Source: CAZEQK01 sp964514395
Lineage (GTDB): Bacteria > Bacillota > Bacilli > Tepidibacillales > Tepidibacillaceae
NCBI GenBank assembly: GCA_964514395.1
Contig: CAZEQK010000002.1
Location: 1 to 64,000, forward strand
Reading direction: 5' to 3'
Length of the DNA: 64,000 bases
In this document: positions 43,987 to 53,529 of the stretch, in pieces
Position numbering within the stretch: the stretch's first letter is position 1
Layout of the letters: every line of letters begins with the position of its first letter
The notes under the pieces: model-generated
What the model was told of the DNA's origin: nothing
The model's input: only the letters and a program-made list of their open reading frames with translations
Database searches by the model: none
Translations under genes and position numbers: made by a program

Positions 43987-44069
43987 GAAAAATATCCTCC
44001 CTTTTTTCTGCTGATATTATATTCAGGATATTAAAAGGATGATACATGTCTATTTATTAAACTACCCTA

Positions 44070-44696
44070 TTAATAATCTTGAATCATTATTCCAAGTGGT
44101 CCCTGTTCTTTAATAATATCCTCAAGCTCATAGATTGAAATAGGAAACATCGGGTAACCAAGTGGTCGAGGTCCGATTTCATATCGCTGAAAAAAAATAA
44201 CTAGTGATTTATCGGCGATGTAAAAATCCTGATCTGGTCGAATACTTTTAAAATCATCGTACACTTGGATATTTCGTTGTTTAATCTGAATTTTTATTAG
44301 ATTTGATATTCGCTTAACGTAAGGGCTATTAGGTTTAAACAGATCCTTTAATTGATAAAATTTTCCTGTCTGAACATCAGTAGTTAATGAAGTAAGATTA
44401 TCTACTGGATGAGCCATTGGGTACATATAAGCAAAATTACTCAAGGTTAAGCTAACGATTCCTCTTTGATTATTTTTTATTTCATACCCACCTGTCACCT
44501 CTGTTTTGCCCAGCTGAAAATATCCTTGTTCATTAATTGAATGAAATAATCTATATACTTGCTGTAGTATTTTATGATTAATAGTAGATTGAATTGCGTA
44601 GCTTGGTAGTCCTGCTAATTGTGGGTATTTAATAGAAACCTTAGGAGCTTTAATCACCATTGTTTGAATAGGTATCGGTAAGCTGTATAGGTCCAT
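44070..44696 (-). CDS. DUF3298/DUF4163-like protein
   Basis: About 208 residues, without signal peptide. Pattern YPQLAGLPSYAIQSTINHKI, YEIKNNQRGIVSLTLSNFAY, HPVDNLTSLTTDVQTGKFYQL, YPMFPISIYELEDII fits the DUF4163-DUF3298 pair found in RsiV and PdaC-like proteins. A ribosome site GAAAGGA places the start at ATG 44696; the upstream ten codons lack one. Without export signal its location is uncertain. Function unknown. Confidence 0.78.
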   Translation of the reverse strand: MDLYSLPIPIQTMVIKAPKVSIKYPQLAGLPSYAIQSTINHKILQQVYRLFHSINEQGYFQLGKTEVTGGYEIKNNQRGIVSLTLSNFAYMYPMAHPVDNLTSLTTDVQTGKFYQLKDLFKPNSPYVKRISNLIKIQIKQRNIQVYDDFKSIRPDQDFYIADKSLVIFFQRYEIGPRPLGYPMFPISIYELEDIIKEQGPLGIMIQDY

Positions 44697-44771
44697 ATGA
44701 ATCAATCCTTTCAATAGTTCCTTCATACAGCATATTCAAATCATGGGTATATGTTCTGAACAGATATTCAT

Positions 44772-45029
44772 CTATTGGAGCATGCTTCGATCTACGGTAT
44801 CGTTATCCCATCGAAATAGCACCTTTAAGAGCTCCTTATCATTTCTATATAGCCATTCCTCACAGCTTGCAGATTCATAACAGGAGCTCTTTATGATTTC
44901 CTCTGCATCTCCTAAATAACTTTTGACCGCTTCTCTTGTTATAGGTACATTCTTCATCCATTCTTTATTTATATATTCAGGGTATATGTCCACCTGATTT
45001 ACTTTATTGTTGATAAATTTTATGACCAT
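44772..45029 (-). CDS. hypothetical protein, probably N-terminally broken
   Basis: An 85-residue open frame (INNKVNQVDIYPEYINKEWM, CYESASCEEWLYRNDKELLK). Translation in the same frame continues upstream without a start as KYGKSTSQKNENNVITAVYG to a TAA near 45122. A shifted frame beyond that (DVEIIKQYKK) lies behind an AAGGAG site. This looks like a frameshift that removed the original start, leaving only an internal ATG without ribosome site. I do not recognise the family. Confidence 0.45.
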   Translation of the reverse strand: MVIKFINNKVNQVDIYPEYINKEWMKNVPITREAVKSYLGDAEEIIKSSCYESASCEEWLYRNDKELLKVLFRWDNDTVDRSMLQ

Positions 45030-45184
45030 GCCTGGACCTTGACCATATACAGCGGTAATAACATTATTTTCGTTTTTTTGAGAAGTAGATTTTCCATATT
45101 TTTCATTTATTTCTATTTTTTATATTGTTTTATTATTTCTACATCTATGAACGTTCTCCTTTATTCGTGATGAAAAAATTTCTT

Positions 45185-45910
45185 TTATAGTCCCTTTCTC
45201 ATGATTCTGTCTGCGATCTTTGGAGCTATTCTATTTATCACCTGCAATAGCTTTACCTTCCCAATCGGCATTTCGTATTTATCCTTTTTAAAGTCTTCCC
45301 AAAACTCCTTTGCTAGCTGTTCAGGGGTAATCTTCCCATGTCCTCGTCCACTCGTCATTTCCGTGTCTACCAAAGGAGGAATGATCTCAAATAATTTAAT
45401 CTTTGTATGCTCTAGCTGATAACGTAGCGCCTTTGAGAAGATATGAACTCCTGCCTTACTTGCACAATATACGGGTGCGCTTTCCTTGGGGACAAGTCCT
45501 AACCCAGAGGAGACATTCACGATTGCAGCCTCTTCCTTTTGCAATAGACTTGGTAAAAACAATTCAATCAGTAAGATAGGAGCAACAAGATTGGTATTCA
45601 GTTCTTTTTCAATGTAGCTACTAGCATTTTTTTCTTCGCTAAACTCATAGTTATACTGAATCCCTGCATTATTAATGAGAATATCAATATCCCCATATTT
45701 ATCTACTAATAGCTGACGATCATTATCCTTCGAAATATCCGCTGCTTCAGTGATAACAGATGGGTGAAGCTCCTTCACCTTTTGCAGCTTTTCCATATCA
45801 CGACCAATAATAATAACGCGGTTCTCCTCCTTTAAGAACCTTTTTGCTAATGCTAAGCCAATTCCTGTACTTCCTCCTGTAATGAGAACATTATGACCAC
45901 TTTGTTTCAT
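45185..45910 (-). CDS. short-chain dehydrogenase, DltE-like
   Basis: A 241-residue SDR: cofactor motif TGGSTGIG (residues 11-18), NNAGIQ, catalytic Ser in NVSSGLG and YCASK (YxxxK). The C-terminal part IIPPLVDTEMTSGRGHGKI resembles DltE/YvrD-type oxidoreductases. It is 61 bp downstream of a Crp/Fnr-type regulator on the same strand, a pairing that suggests the regulator controls it. Substrate unknown. Confidence 0.87.
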   Translation of the reverse strand: MKQSGHNVLITGGSTGIGLALAKRFLKEENRVIIIGRDMEKLQKVKELHPSVITEAADISKDNDRQLLVDKYGDIDILINNAGIQYNYEFSEEKNASSYIEKELNTNLVAPILLIELFLPSLLQKEEAAIVNVSSGLGLVPKESAPVYCASKAGVHIFSKALRYQLEHTKIKLFEIIPPLVDTEMTSGRGHGKITPEQLAKEFWEDFKKDKYEMPIGKVKLLQVINRIAPKIADRIMRKGL

Positions 45911-45971
45911 TAGCTATCCCTCCTTTTTTCTTCATCATAAAAGGGGGACAGCTGAATTTCATTAACCTAGG

Positions 45972-46526
45972 TTAAGACTTATTTAATTTTGCTCGAATTC
46001 TACTTAAGCTGACAGGAGTAATCCCTAGATAGGAGGCAATATGATATTGCTTGATAACATTCTCTAGGTTGGGGTATGTTCGTAGGAAATTTAAATAGCG
46101 CACTTCTGCAGAATCAAGTAGAAGTTCGCTTTCCCGTTGTTCTTTTTTTATGTATAATTGTTCTGCAATTTTTTTACTTAAAACCTCCCAGCATAGCTGG
46201 TTGCTTGCCAATTCTAAAAAGCCATTGTAATTTATAATCATTAAGGTAGTTGGCTCTAAGGCCTGAATCGATAATCTTGATTCCCTATTTAGAAGTAGGG
46301 CACTATAGGAGGCTACAAAATCCCTTGCCATACAAAAGCTCTTATTAAATTCGTTTCCTTCAGCATCTGTATAGAAAAGGCGTAACACACCAGAAACAAC
46401 AAAGCCAAAGGTATCGGTCCTTTCACCAGCGTGAAGAAATAATGCTTCCTTTTTCAAATGAACTATTTTTAATAGATTTATCAATTTTTCATATTCTTCT
46501 ATTGTAATTTCGCTATACTGCTTCAA
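45972..46526 (-). CDS. Crp/Fnr-family transcriptional regulator
   Basis: A 184-residue protein: cyclic-nucleotide-binding-like beta barrel (residues 20-115, FLHAGERTDTFGFVVSGVLR) and a C-terminal winged helix (IASYLGITPVSLSRIRAKL). No Fnr-type Cys cluster is present, so it is not an iron-sulfur oxygen sensor. It resembles the YeiL/Bacteroidetes-like Crp-type regulators found beside single metabolic genes. Followed by the SDR gene. Confidence 0.88.
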   Translation of the reverse strand: MKQYSEITIEEYEKLINLLKIVHLKKEALFLHAGERTDTFGFVVSGVLRLFYTDAEGNEFNKSFCMARDFVASYSALLLNRESRLSIQALEPTTLMIINYNGFLELASNQLCWEVLSKKIAEQLYIKKEQRESELLLDSAEVRYLNFLRTYPNLENVIKQYHIASYLGITPVSLSRIRAKLNKS

Positions 46527-46669
46527 TCCGTCATAAAGTGTTTGGTAATATTCCTCTTTTAATTTTCTCTTCCCCTACCCTGTATTAAAAATACCTTCCG
46601 ATTATTTTTCCTATTATCCTTTTTCATCTATAATAGCTAAATACATCTTTTTCAAGTAAGGTGAAGCTT

Positions 46670-46863
46670 ATGATCTTTATTGTGATGGCTCTCTATGCGG
46701 AAGCCAAACCATTAATGCATATTATCAGCTAAAAAAGGCTGCTCAAATCTCTAGAATTCAGCTCTACGAGAATAATGAGTTCGTTCTAGCCATAAGTGGC
46801 GTTGGGATCATCTCTTCTGCGATTGCAGGAGCAAAGCATCAGTATTTTGCATCAAAGAATTAA
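46670..46863 (+). pseudogene. MTA/SAH nucleosidase-like phosphorylase-family gene, truncated and frameshifted
   Basis: ATG 46670 follows AAGGTGAAG and reads MIFIVMALYAEAKPLMHIIS before a stop. A one-base shift continues as YQLKKAAQISRIQLYENNEF, VLAISGVGIISSAIAGAKH, ending at 46863. The pattern ALxAEAKPLI..YxLKK..FxxxxxxxLxISGVG is the N-terminus of purine-nucleoside-phosphorylase/MTA nucleosidase-superfamily proteins. The remaining two thirds are gone. Confidence 0.65.
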
Positions 46864-46903
46864 CACTGGAGATTTTAATAAATTAGAAGAGGGAGGAGAT
46901 AAA

Positions 46904-47914
46904 TTAGGCAATGATGTTACAGCTTTCTCTTATCATCAATTGATATGGAATAATAATCTTTTTAGGTATTTCCCTTTTTTCATGAATTCTTTCAAGTAAT
47001 AAATTAACAGCTGTAACCCCCATAAATTCCGTATGGATTTTAACAGTGCTTAATGGTGGTATAAAATATTTTGCAGTAGGAATATCATTAAAACTAAAGA
47101 TACTTACATCTTTTGGCACATTGATGTTTGCTTCATATAAAGCTTGAATGGCTCCTAAAGCCATCGAATCACTTGCAACAAAGAAAGCAGTAGGTACCTT
47201 ATCTTTGCCAATAGCCTTTTTCATCATATTGTAACCATCATTTAAACTAAAACTTCCTAAATATACGTTTTCAGGATTATATATACCTTTCTCCTTTGTT
47301 ATTTGTAGATATGTTGATTCTCTTTCATCTTCTATAGGGTCTTTATTAATACCTACATACTCTCTTCCACCAATAAAGCCTATTTCACGGTGTCCAAGAC
47401 TAATTAAATACTCCATTACCTCATTAACGGCATTTTTAAAATCAATAACAATAGAATCATAAATTTTATCATCAGGAGAAAAATCTACAAAAACGATATT
47501 TCTAGAATACATCGAAAATTCTTCAATATCCTCCTTGCTGAATTTACCTATAGCAATAACTCCATCTAAATCATCTGACTCTTTAAGCCGATAACGGTTA
47601 TCGTTTTTAAAAATAGTTATTGTTTCAATCTTTTTATTATAGCATTCATTCTCAATTCCCTTATTAATTGAAACATAATATGGATCTTCAGCTTCCTCTT
47701 TTTGCGAATACCAATGGATAATCCCAACCTTAACTCTTTTTTTGGGATTTCTATTTCTTTGCTTGATAGTTTTATACTTTAATTGTTCTGCTACTTCAAA
47801 AATACGTTTTCTCGTTTCTTCGGCTACAGAAAGACTAACATCATTATTCAACACTCGTGAAACAGTAGCCGTTGAAACGCCGGCTATTTGGGCTATGTCT
47901 TTTATTGTAGCCAT
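46904..47914 (-). CDS. LacI/GalR-family regulator of the galactose operon
   Basis: A 336-residue regulator: N-terminal helix-turn-helix TIKDIAQIAGVSTATVSRVL, then the sugar-sensing domain (VASDSMALGAIQALYEANI, FNDIPTAKYFIPPLSTVKI). It is the last gene of the run mglB to beta-galactosidase, 60 bp after the GH42 gene. It likely represses the operon until a galactose-derived signal appears. Confidence 0.9.
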   Translation of the reverse strand: MATIKDIAQIAGVSTATVSRVLNNDVSLSVAEETRKRIFEVAEQLKYKTIKQRNRNPKKRVKVGIIHWYSQKEEAEDPYYVSINKGIENECYNKKIETITIFKNDNRYRLKESDDLDGVIAIGKFSKEDIEEFSMYSRNIVFVDFSPDDKIYDSIVIDFKNAVNEVMEYLISLGHREIGFIGGREYVGINKDPIEDERESTYLQITKEKGIYNPENVYLGSFSLNDGYNMMKKAIGKDKVPTAFFVASDSMALGAIQALYEANINVPKDVSIFSFNDIPTAKYFIPPLSTVKIHTEFMGVTAVNLLLERIHEKREIPKKIIIPYQLMIRESCNIIA

Positions 47915-47973
47915 AAAAACCTTCCTTTCAAAACTTATCTTTTAATAAAAAATTACTATTCACAGAGTCTTAA

Positions 47974-49923
47974 CTATCTTTTCATAATCTTACTACCATA
48001 CGGTTCAATAATATACTTGTCAAATATTAATTCTTCGTCAGTATGATTATTAATAAATAACCATTCTTCACTGTTATAATCTCGGATATATACTTCTAAC
48101 CCTTTAGGTGCTTCAATATAGCGAATATTATTTTCTACTACTGCTTCTTTTACGATATCCAAGAGAATATCTGTATCAACCCCACCGCCAATATAGTAAA
48201 CCTTTCCTTTACCAAATTCATTTACCGTAATACATGCATTCTCTTTATAAAATTTATCATTATAGCTGTATAAAGCTTTTGCCGTTTTTGGAATTATTAA
48301 ATCACGCCAAACACCACATTGTCCTATTTCTCCAGCATACTTTCCTTTACCAATTATTTGAACCTCTTGACCCGATTGTAGAGCCTCTGATTCCTTGATA
48401 TTAATTCCTGCAAGATCCCTAACAAACCCAGGGAAGACCTTCTTAAAGTAAATATTGTTATCACGGTCTTTAATACCTGTTCTAAATGAGAAAATAATGG
48501 TACCACCATGTTGAACAAATTCTTTGTAACGAGCTGCCAATTCTTCATCAATAATCTGCATAACCGGTACAACTAATATTTTATACCCTAAAAAATCTTT
48601 ATTTAAACAGATAACATCGATATTCGTATTCAACCGATAAAAAGGAGTATATAAACGAACTAGTTCATTCGTAAAATTAAACTCACTAGATTGCTGCTGA
48701 AAATGCCATGACCATATATTATCAAAGTCATATAATACTGCTATCTCTGCATTAATATCGCTATGAATAACCTCTTCATGTTGGTTTATTTCCTTCATAA
48801 AGGACTGAACCTCTTGATATTTTCGTCCCTCTTCATTATCATGATCGATAATACCAAGGCAAAATTGCTCAGCGCCACGAGTCATAGAACGCCAATTAAA
48901 AAATAGTAGGTTCTCGCATCCATGTGCCATTGCTTGAAAAGCCCACATTTTCGCTTGATTTGGCCTCGGCAGGTATCCAATACGGTTATGACCTTGTGCC
49001 CCTATTATTTCTTCAACAATCCAATAGTTTTTATTTTTTAATCCCCTTATATAGTCTAATGTCATGGCAAGATGAGCCGGCTTTAATGGCTTTTTCATAC
49101 CACCCCATACAGGATAATTATCATAGGCCACAAAATCTAATTGTTCCGCTAATACATTTTGATCATAAGCCTTTTCAAAAAAACCACCATAAAAATTATG
49201 CGTTACTTTTTGATTCTTACCCTTTAACTTATTCACAATATCAATTTGCAATTTACCAAAGCTATTTATCGAGTAAGATCTAAATCTCACCCAATCTAAG
49301 AGTAAGCTGGGATTATGGATCGTAATCGTAGGCTGAGGTATGGGAATTTCGCTAAAACCATTATAGGTTTGTCCCCAAAAAATAGTACCATACCTTTGAT
49401 TTAGCAGATTAATATTTGGATATTTTTCCTTAAGGAAATCTCTAAAATTAAGCTGACATTGTTCACAATAGCAAAAATCACTTCCTTCGTGACCAAGCTC
49501 ATTATCGATCTGCCAAGCGATTATTGCTTCTTCATCATGATAATGATCTACTAATCGTTCTACAATTTTCTTTGAAAATTCACGATAAACTTTTGAATTA
49601 TAGCAATACTGCCTTCTACTACCAAAAACTCTGGTATGTCCATATTCATCCTTTGATAAAATAGATGGATGTTTTTTTGCTAACCATGCAGGGAAAGTAG
49701 CAGTAGGAGTTCCAAACATTACCTTTATATCATACTCTTTTGCTTTATTTATGACCATATCAAAAAATATAAAATGATACTGTCCTTCCTCCGGCTCCAT
49801 TAGGTGCCATGCAAATTCGCCTATCCGAATAATATTTGCACCCATGTTTTTGATTCGTTGCAAATCTTCATCTATTAATTTTTGATTCCAATGCTCTGGA
49901 TAATAATCTACTCCCAAGTACAA
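47974..49923 (-). CDS. GH42 beta-galactosidase
   Basis: A 649-residue glycosidase. GH42 TIM barrel: YLGVDYYPEHW start, acid/base Glu in IDNELGHEG (about residue 143), Cys-rich zinc motif with CYCEQC downstream, nucleophile Glu in WIVEEIIGAQG (about 303), then trimerisation and C-terminal beta domains. No signal peptide, so cytosolic: it splits imported beta-galactosides or galacto-oligosaccharides. Starts 3 bp before galM ends; part of the galactose operon. Confidence 0.94.
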   Translation of the reverse strand: MYLGVDYYPEHWNQKLIDEDLQRIKNMGANIIRIGEFAWHLMEPEEGQYHFIFFDMVINKAKEYDIKVMFGTPTATFPAWLAKKHPSILSKDEYGHTRVFGSRRQYCYNSKVYREFSKKIVERLVDHYHDEEAIIAWQIDNELGHEGSDFCYCEQCQLNFRDFLKEKYPNINLLNQRYGTIFWGQTYNGFSEIPIPQPTITIHNPSLLLDWVRFRSYSINSFGKLQIDIVNKLKGKNQKVTHNFYGGFFEKAYDQNVLAEQLDFVAYDNYPVWGGMKKPLKPAHLAMTLDYIRGLKNKNYWIVEEIIGAQGHNRIGYLPRPNQAKMWAFQAMAHGCENLLFFNWRSMTRGAEQFCLGIIDHDNEEGRKYQEVQSFMKEINQHEEVIHSDINAEIAVLYDFDNIWSWHFQQQSSEFNFTNELVRLYTPFYRLNTNIDVICLNKDFLGYKILVVPVMQIIDEELAARYKEFVQHGGTIIFSFRTGIKDRDNNIYFKKVFPGFVRDLAGINIKESEALQSGQEVQIIGKGKYAGEIGQCGVWRDLIIPKTAKALYSYNDKFYKENACITVNEFGKGKVYYIGGGVDTDILLDIVKEAVVENNIRYIEAPKGLEVYIRDYNSEEWLFINNHTDEELIFDKYIIEPYGSKIMKR

Positions 49924-49925
49924 GT

Positions 49926-50972
49926 TTATTCCTCCAAGGTGATTGAAAATTTAAAAATGGTCTGTTCATCATATTTTTCGTTTACGTCTAAGATTGCTGA
50001 ATTTAGGTGCTTATGATTAATACCATCAGGTTCATATTGTGTTTCAAAACATATTCCATCATATTGACTTCCAATCTTACCATTTTGAAGCTTTTCATTA
50101 TTGGAAAAATTATAGCTATAAACAACAGCACAGGGGTAAGAGGTTGTCACACTCATTTTTCTACCACTTACCTTGTCGATCAATTCAATTTGATTATCAG
50201 TTTTATTTAGCATCCAAGGGTGATCATACCCGTTTGTCTTTTTTATTTGTTCATAATCGGTTTCGATATCTCTTCCAATTAATTTAGGCTTATTAAAATC
50301 CATTGGTGTATTTTGAACATCAATGAATTTACCAGTTGGGATTTGATTATCATCTAACTCCAGAAATTGTTTAGAGCTTATTTTTAAATATTGATCAGTT
50401 ACCTTTCGTTTATCATTACCAGATAAATTAAAATAGGAATGATTAGTTAAATTACAGATTGTCTTTTTGTCAGTAATTGCTTCATACCTGATGATTAATT
50501 CATTATAATCAGTTAAGATATATGTTACTTTTACGTCCAAATTACCCGGGTAATTTTCTTCTATATGCTTACTTGAATATGAAAATTCCACGCTAGTCTG
50601 CTCTATTTCTTCTTGTACGCTATAATTCCAAATTTGATAGCTAAAGCCTTTTATCCCACCATGACCATGGTTACTATCAAAATTTTTATTTAAAAAATAT
50701 TGTTTCTCATCGATTTTAAAAGTCCCATTCGCAATACGTCCAGCCGTTCTACCAACAGTTACTCCAAAATATGATGGATTTTCAATATAATCTTCCATAT
50801 TTTTATAGGTTAATACAATATTTTCGATAGTACCATTTTTATCAGGAGCATATATAGCTACAATTGCTGCACCATAATTTAGTAATTGGACTTCTATCTG
50901 GTTTTTATTTTTAATCGTTATTAATTTTACTGCCTCATTTTCAATATGGAATGCATCTTCAATCGTGTACAT
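49926..50972 (-). CDS. galM: aldose 1-epimerase (galactose mutarotase)
   Basis: A 348-residue GalM: TVGRTAGRIANGTF, NKNFDSNHGHGGIKGF (catalytic His), NLTNHSYFNLSG (second His), and the C-terminal catalytic Glu in ICFETQYEPDGIN. It converts beta- to alpha-galactose for galactokinase. Between galT and the beta-galactosidase, 8 bp after galT. Confidence 0.94.
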   Translation of the reverse strand: MYTIEDAFHIENEAVKLITIKNKNQIEVQLLNYGAAIVAIYAPDKNGTIENIVLTYKNMEDYIENPSYFGVTVGRTAGRIANGTFKIDEKQYFLNKNFDSNHGHGGIKGFSYQIWNYSVQEEIEQTSVEFSYSSKHIEENYPGNLDVKVTYILTDYNELIIRYEAITDKKTICNLTNHSYFNLSGNDKRKVTDQYLKISSKQFLELDDNQIPTGKFIDVQNTPMDFNKPKLIGRDIETDYEQIKKTNGYDHPWMLNKTDNQIELIDKVSGRKMSVTTSYPCAVVYSYNFSNNEKLQNGKIGSQYDGICFETQYEPDGINHKHLNSAILDVNEKYDEQTIFKFSITLEE

Positions 50973-50980
50973 TTTATCAC

Positions 50981-52489
50981 CTAGGCTAAACCATGAACAA
51001 AACGTTCAAAAGCCTCTAATCCTTCTTGATTCATCTTAAACACACCAGTATCTATTAAAACACGTTCAAAAATTTTGCCTACTTCAAATTTTAATGTTTC
51101 ATTATAATTTATATCTTTATTTTGATATTTATCATATAAATCATCGTACCATTTACGATGCTTTTCAAGCTCTGGATAATCAGCTATCTTAATTATTCCA
51201 TTTAAGCATTCTTTTAATAATTCAAGCTCAGTTTTTAATCTTGCAGGTAATACAGCCCGGCCCATTATTTCAATAAGACCTATATTTTCTTTTTTAATAT
51301 GATGAAGGTCACTATGAGGATGGAAGATCCCTAGCGGATGTTCATCACTTGCCCTGTTATTTCTTAGCACTAAGTCCAATTCATACTTACCATTGTTGAA
51401 CCTTGCAATTGGCGTTACTGTATTATGCGGGACATCCTCTGTATAGGCAATAATATTTACACTTTCGTCGCTATATTTTTGCCAAGTACTTAAGATAAGA
51501 CCACCAAGCTCAGATAATCTGTCTTTATTTTCACTTCTCAGGCGTATAACTGATGCAGGCCATTTTACCAAACCTAATTCTACATCTGCAAATCCTTTAA
51601 TAGCTATAATTTTTATTATAGGTGCCTTTTCAATCGCAAAAGTATAACGCCCAGCTTGAAAATGATCATGTGATAGAATTGATCCTCCTACAATAGGTAA
51701 ATCTGAATTAGAGCCAATAAAATAATGAGGAAATTTCTCAACAAATGCTAATAATCTATCAAAGGTTGCTTTTGAAATCTTCATTGGCTCATGATTACCT
51801 TTGAATATTATAGAATGTTCATTATAATAAACGTAAGGAGAGTATTGCAAAAACCACTCTTCATCACATAAATTAAAAGGGATTACTCTATGATTTTGCC
51901 TTGCAGGATGATTAATACGACCTCGATACCCTTCATTTTCCTTACATAATAAGCATTTTGGATAGGAGGCTGATTTCACATGCTTAGCTTTAGCAATTGC
52001 AGTCGGATCTTTCTCAGGTTTTGAAAGATTGATTGTAATTTCTAACTTTCCAAAGTCAGTGTTAGTTTTCCAGCTTACATTATTATTGGTTCTGTCTGTT
52101 CTAATATAATTGGATGCTTTTGACAGCTTATAAAAGTTGCTTGTTGCTAGTTCAGGTGATTCTTTATAATCCGCATTAAACCTACTAATAACCTCACTTG
52201 GCCGGGGAATGAAACAACCCATTAATTTGGTATCAAGTAAGTCTCGATAGGTAACTGTATTCTCTTCTAGTATTCCGTGCTCATAAGCATAATCTAATAT
52301 TTTATCTAATATAATTTGAGGACTTTCTAAGTCCTCAGATTCAACAATCACATCTTCATATTCATCTAGTTGTAAAATTTCTAATAGATAATTTCTTACA
52401 TATATAACATCTTCTACATTGATTAATTCTTTATCCAATCCATAATTGATAAGACGATTCATTTCTTTGTAAATTTCCACGTATGTCAC
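50981..52489 (-). CDS. galT: UDP-glucose-hexose-1-phosphate uridylyltransferase, GalT class II
   Basis: A 502-residue enzyme of the Bacillus/Lactobacillus GalT type, larger than the E. coli form. Motifs: GCFIPRPSEV, CLLCKENEGYRGRINHPARQNH, ILSHDHFQAG around the active-site His, and HPHSDLHHIKKENIGLIEI. It transfers UMP from UDP-glucose to galactose 1-phosphate. It overlaps galE by 4 bp. Confidence 0.95.
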   Translation of the reverse strand: MTYVEIYKEMNRLINYGLDKELINVEDVIYVRNYLLEILQLDEYEDVIVESEDLESPQIILDKILDYAYEHGILEENTVTYRDLLDTKLMGCFIPRPSEVISRFNADYKESPELATSNFYKLSKASNYIRTDRTNNNVSWKTNTDFGKLEITINLSKPEKDPTAIAKAKHVKSASYPKCLLCKENEGYRGRINHPARQNHRVIPFNLCDEEWFLQYSPYVYYNEHSIIFKGNHEPMKISKATFDRLLAFVEKFPHYFIGSNSDLPIVGGSILSHDHFQAGRYTFAIEKAPIIKIIAIKGFADVELGLVKWPASVIRLRSENKDRLSELGGLILSTWQKYSDESVNIIAYTEDVPHNTVTPIARFNNGKYELDLVLRNNRASDEHPLGIFHPHSDLHHIKKENIGLIEIMGRAVLPARLKTELELLKECLNGIIKIADYPELEKHRKWYDDLYDKYQNKDINYNETLKFEVGKIFERVLIDTGVFKMNQEGLEAFERFVHGLA

Positions 52490-53481
52490 CTCTTATCTGC
52501 AAACCCATTAGGATAATTCTTGTGCCATTTCCAAGCAGATGCAATAATATCTTCAACATTTATAAATTTAGGTTTCCAGTGAAGCTCTTCCTGCGCTTTT
52601 TTGCTTGATGCCACAAGTGTTGATGGATCTCCTGCCCTTCTAGGACCAATTACAGCAGGGATGGGATGACCAGTTACTTTTCTAGCAGCTTCAATCATTT
52701 CTTTTACAGAAAAGCCTTCACCATTTCCTAAGTTATAGATAGAGCTTTGTCCAGTTTCTCGTAATTTGGTTAAGGCTAATAGATGGGCTTCTACTAAATC
52801 CATCACATGTATATAGTCTCGAACGGCAGTACCGTCATGGGTATCATAATCATCTCCAAAAATAGTAATATGTTCACGTTTGTTTAATGGCACTTGTAAT
52901 ATCAAAGGTATTAAATGTGTTTCTGGATGATGATCTTCACCAATCAAAGCATTTTCATGTGCACCTGCCACATTAAAATACCTTAATGAAATATAGCGGA
53001 TACCATAGGCTTTATCCACCCATTTCAGCATTTTTTCAACTGCTAGCTTGGTTTCTCCATAAGGATTTGTTGGCTCTGTTTTATCTGTTTCTAAGATAGG
53101 GATATTTTCAGGCTCACCATAAGTAGCCGCTGTAGATGAAAACACTATTTTTTTAACATTATATTGGTTCATTTCTTCTAACAGCGCTTGTGTACCATAT
53201 ACGTTATTGTTATAGTAGGTTAAAGGTTCTGTCATACTTACCCCAACTAAAGAATTGGCGGCAAAATGTATAACTGCTTCTATATCATTTTCTTTAAAAA
53301 CCTGATTTAATAATTTTTTATCCTGTATATTCCCTTGATAAAATTTAGCTTCTTTATGCACAGCTTCAAAGTGACCGGTTTGCAAATTATCTATTACAAC
53401 AACTTCTTCGCTTTTATCTAACAATGCATATACACAATGTGAGCCTATATAACCAGCACCACCACAAACTAAAACAGCCAT
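52486..53481 (-). CDS. galE: UDP-glucose 4-epimerase
   Basis: A 331-residue extended SDR: GGAGYIGSH cofactor motif at residues 7-15, FSSTAATYGEP and the active-site Tyr in NPYGETKLAVEKML, RYFNVAGAH. AGGAGGG precedes ATG 53481; the frame opens 12 codons earlier without a ribosome site. Interconverts UDP-galactose and UDP-glucose, closing the Leloir cycle. Confidence 0.96.
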   Translation of the reverse strand: MAVLVCGGAGYIGSHCVYALLDKSEEVVVIDNLQTGHFEAVHKEAKFYQGNIQDKKLLNQVFKENDIEAVIHFAANSLVGVSMTEPLTYYNNNVYGTQALLEEMNQYNVKKIVFSSTAATYGEPENIPILETDKTEPTNPYGETKLAVEKMLKWVDKAYGIRYISLRYFNVAGAHENALIGEDHHPETHLIPLILQVPLNKREHITIFGDDYDTHDGTAVRDYIHVMDLVEAHLLALTKLRETGQSSIYNLGNGEGFSVKEMIEAARKVTGHPIPAVIGPRRAGDPSTLVASSKKAQEELHWKPKFINVEDIIASAWKWHKNYPNGFADKR

Positions 53482-53529
53482 ACAAAACCCTCCTAATTTG
53501 TTCAATAAATAAAGCAATTCACACTTTGA

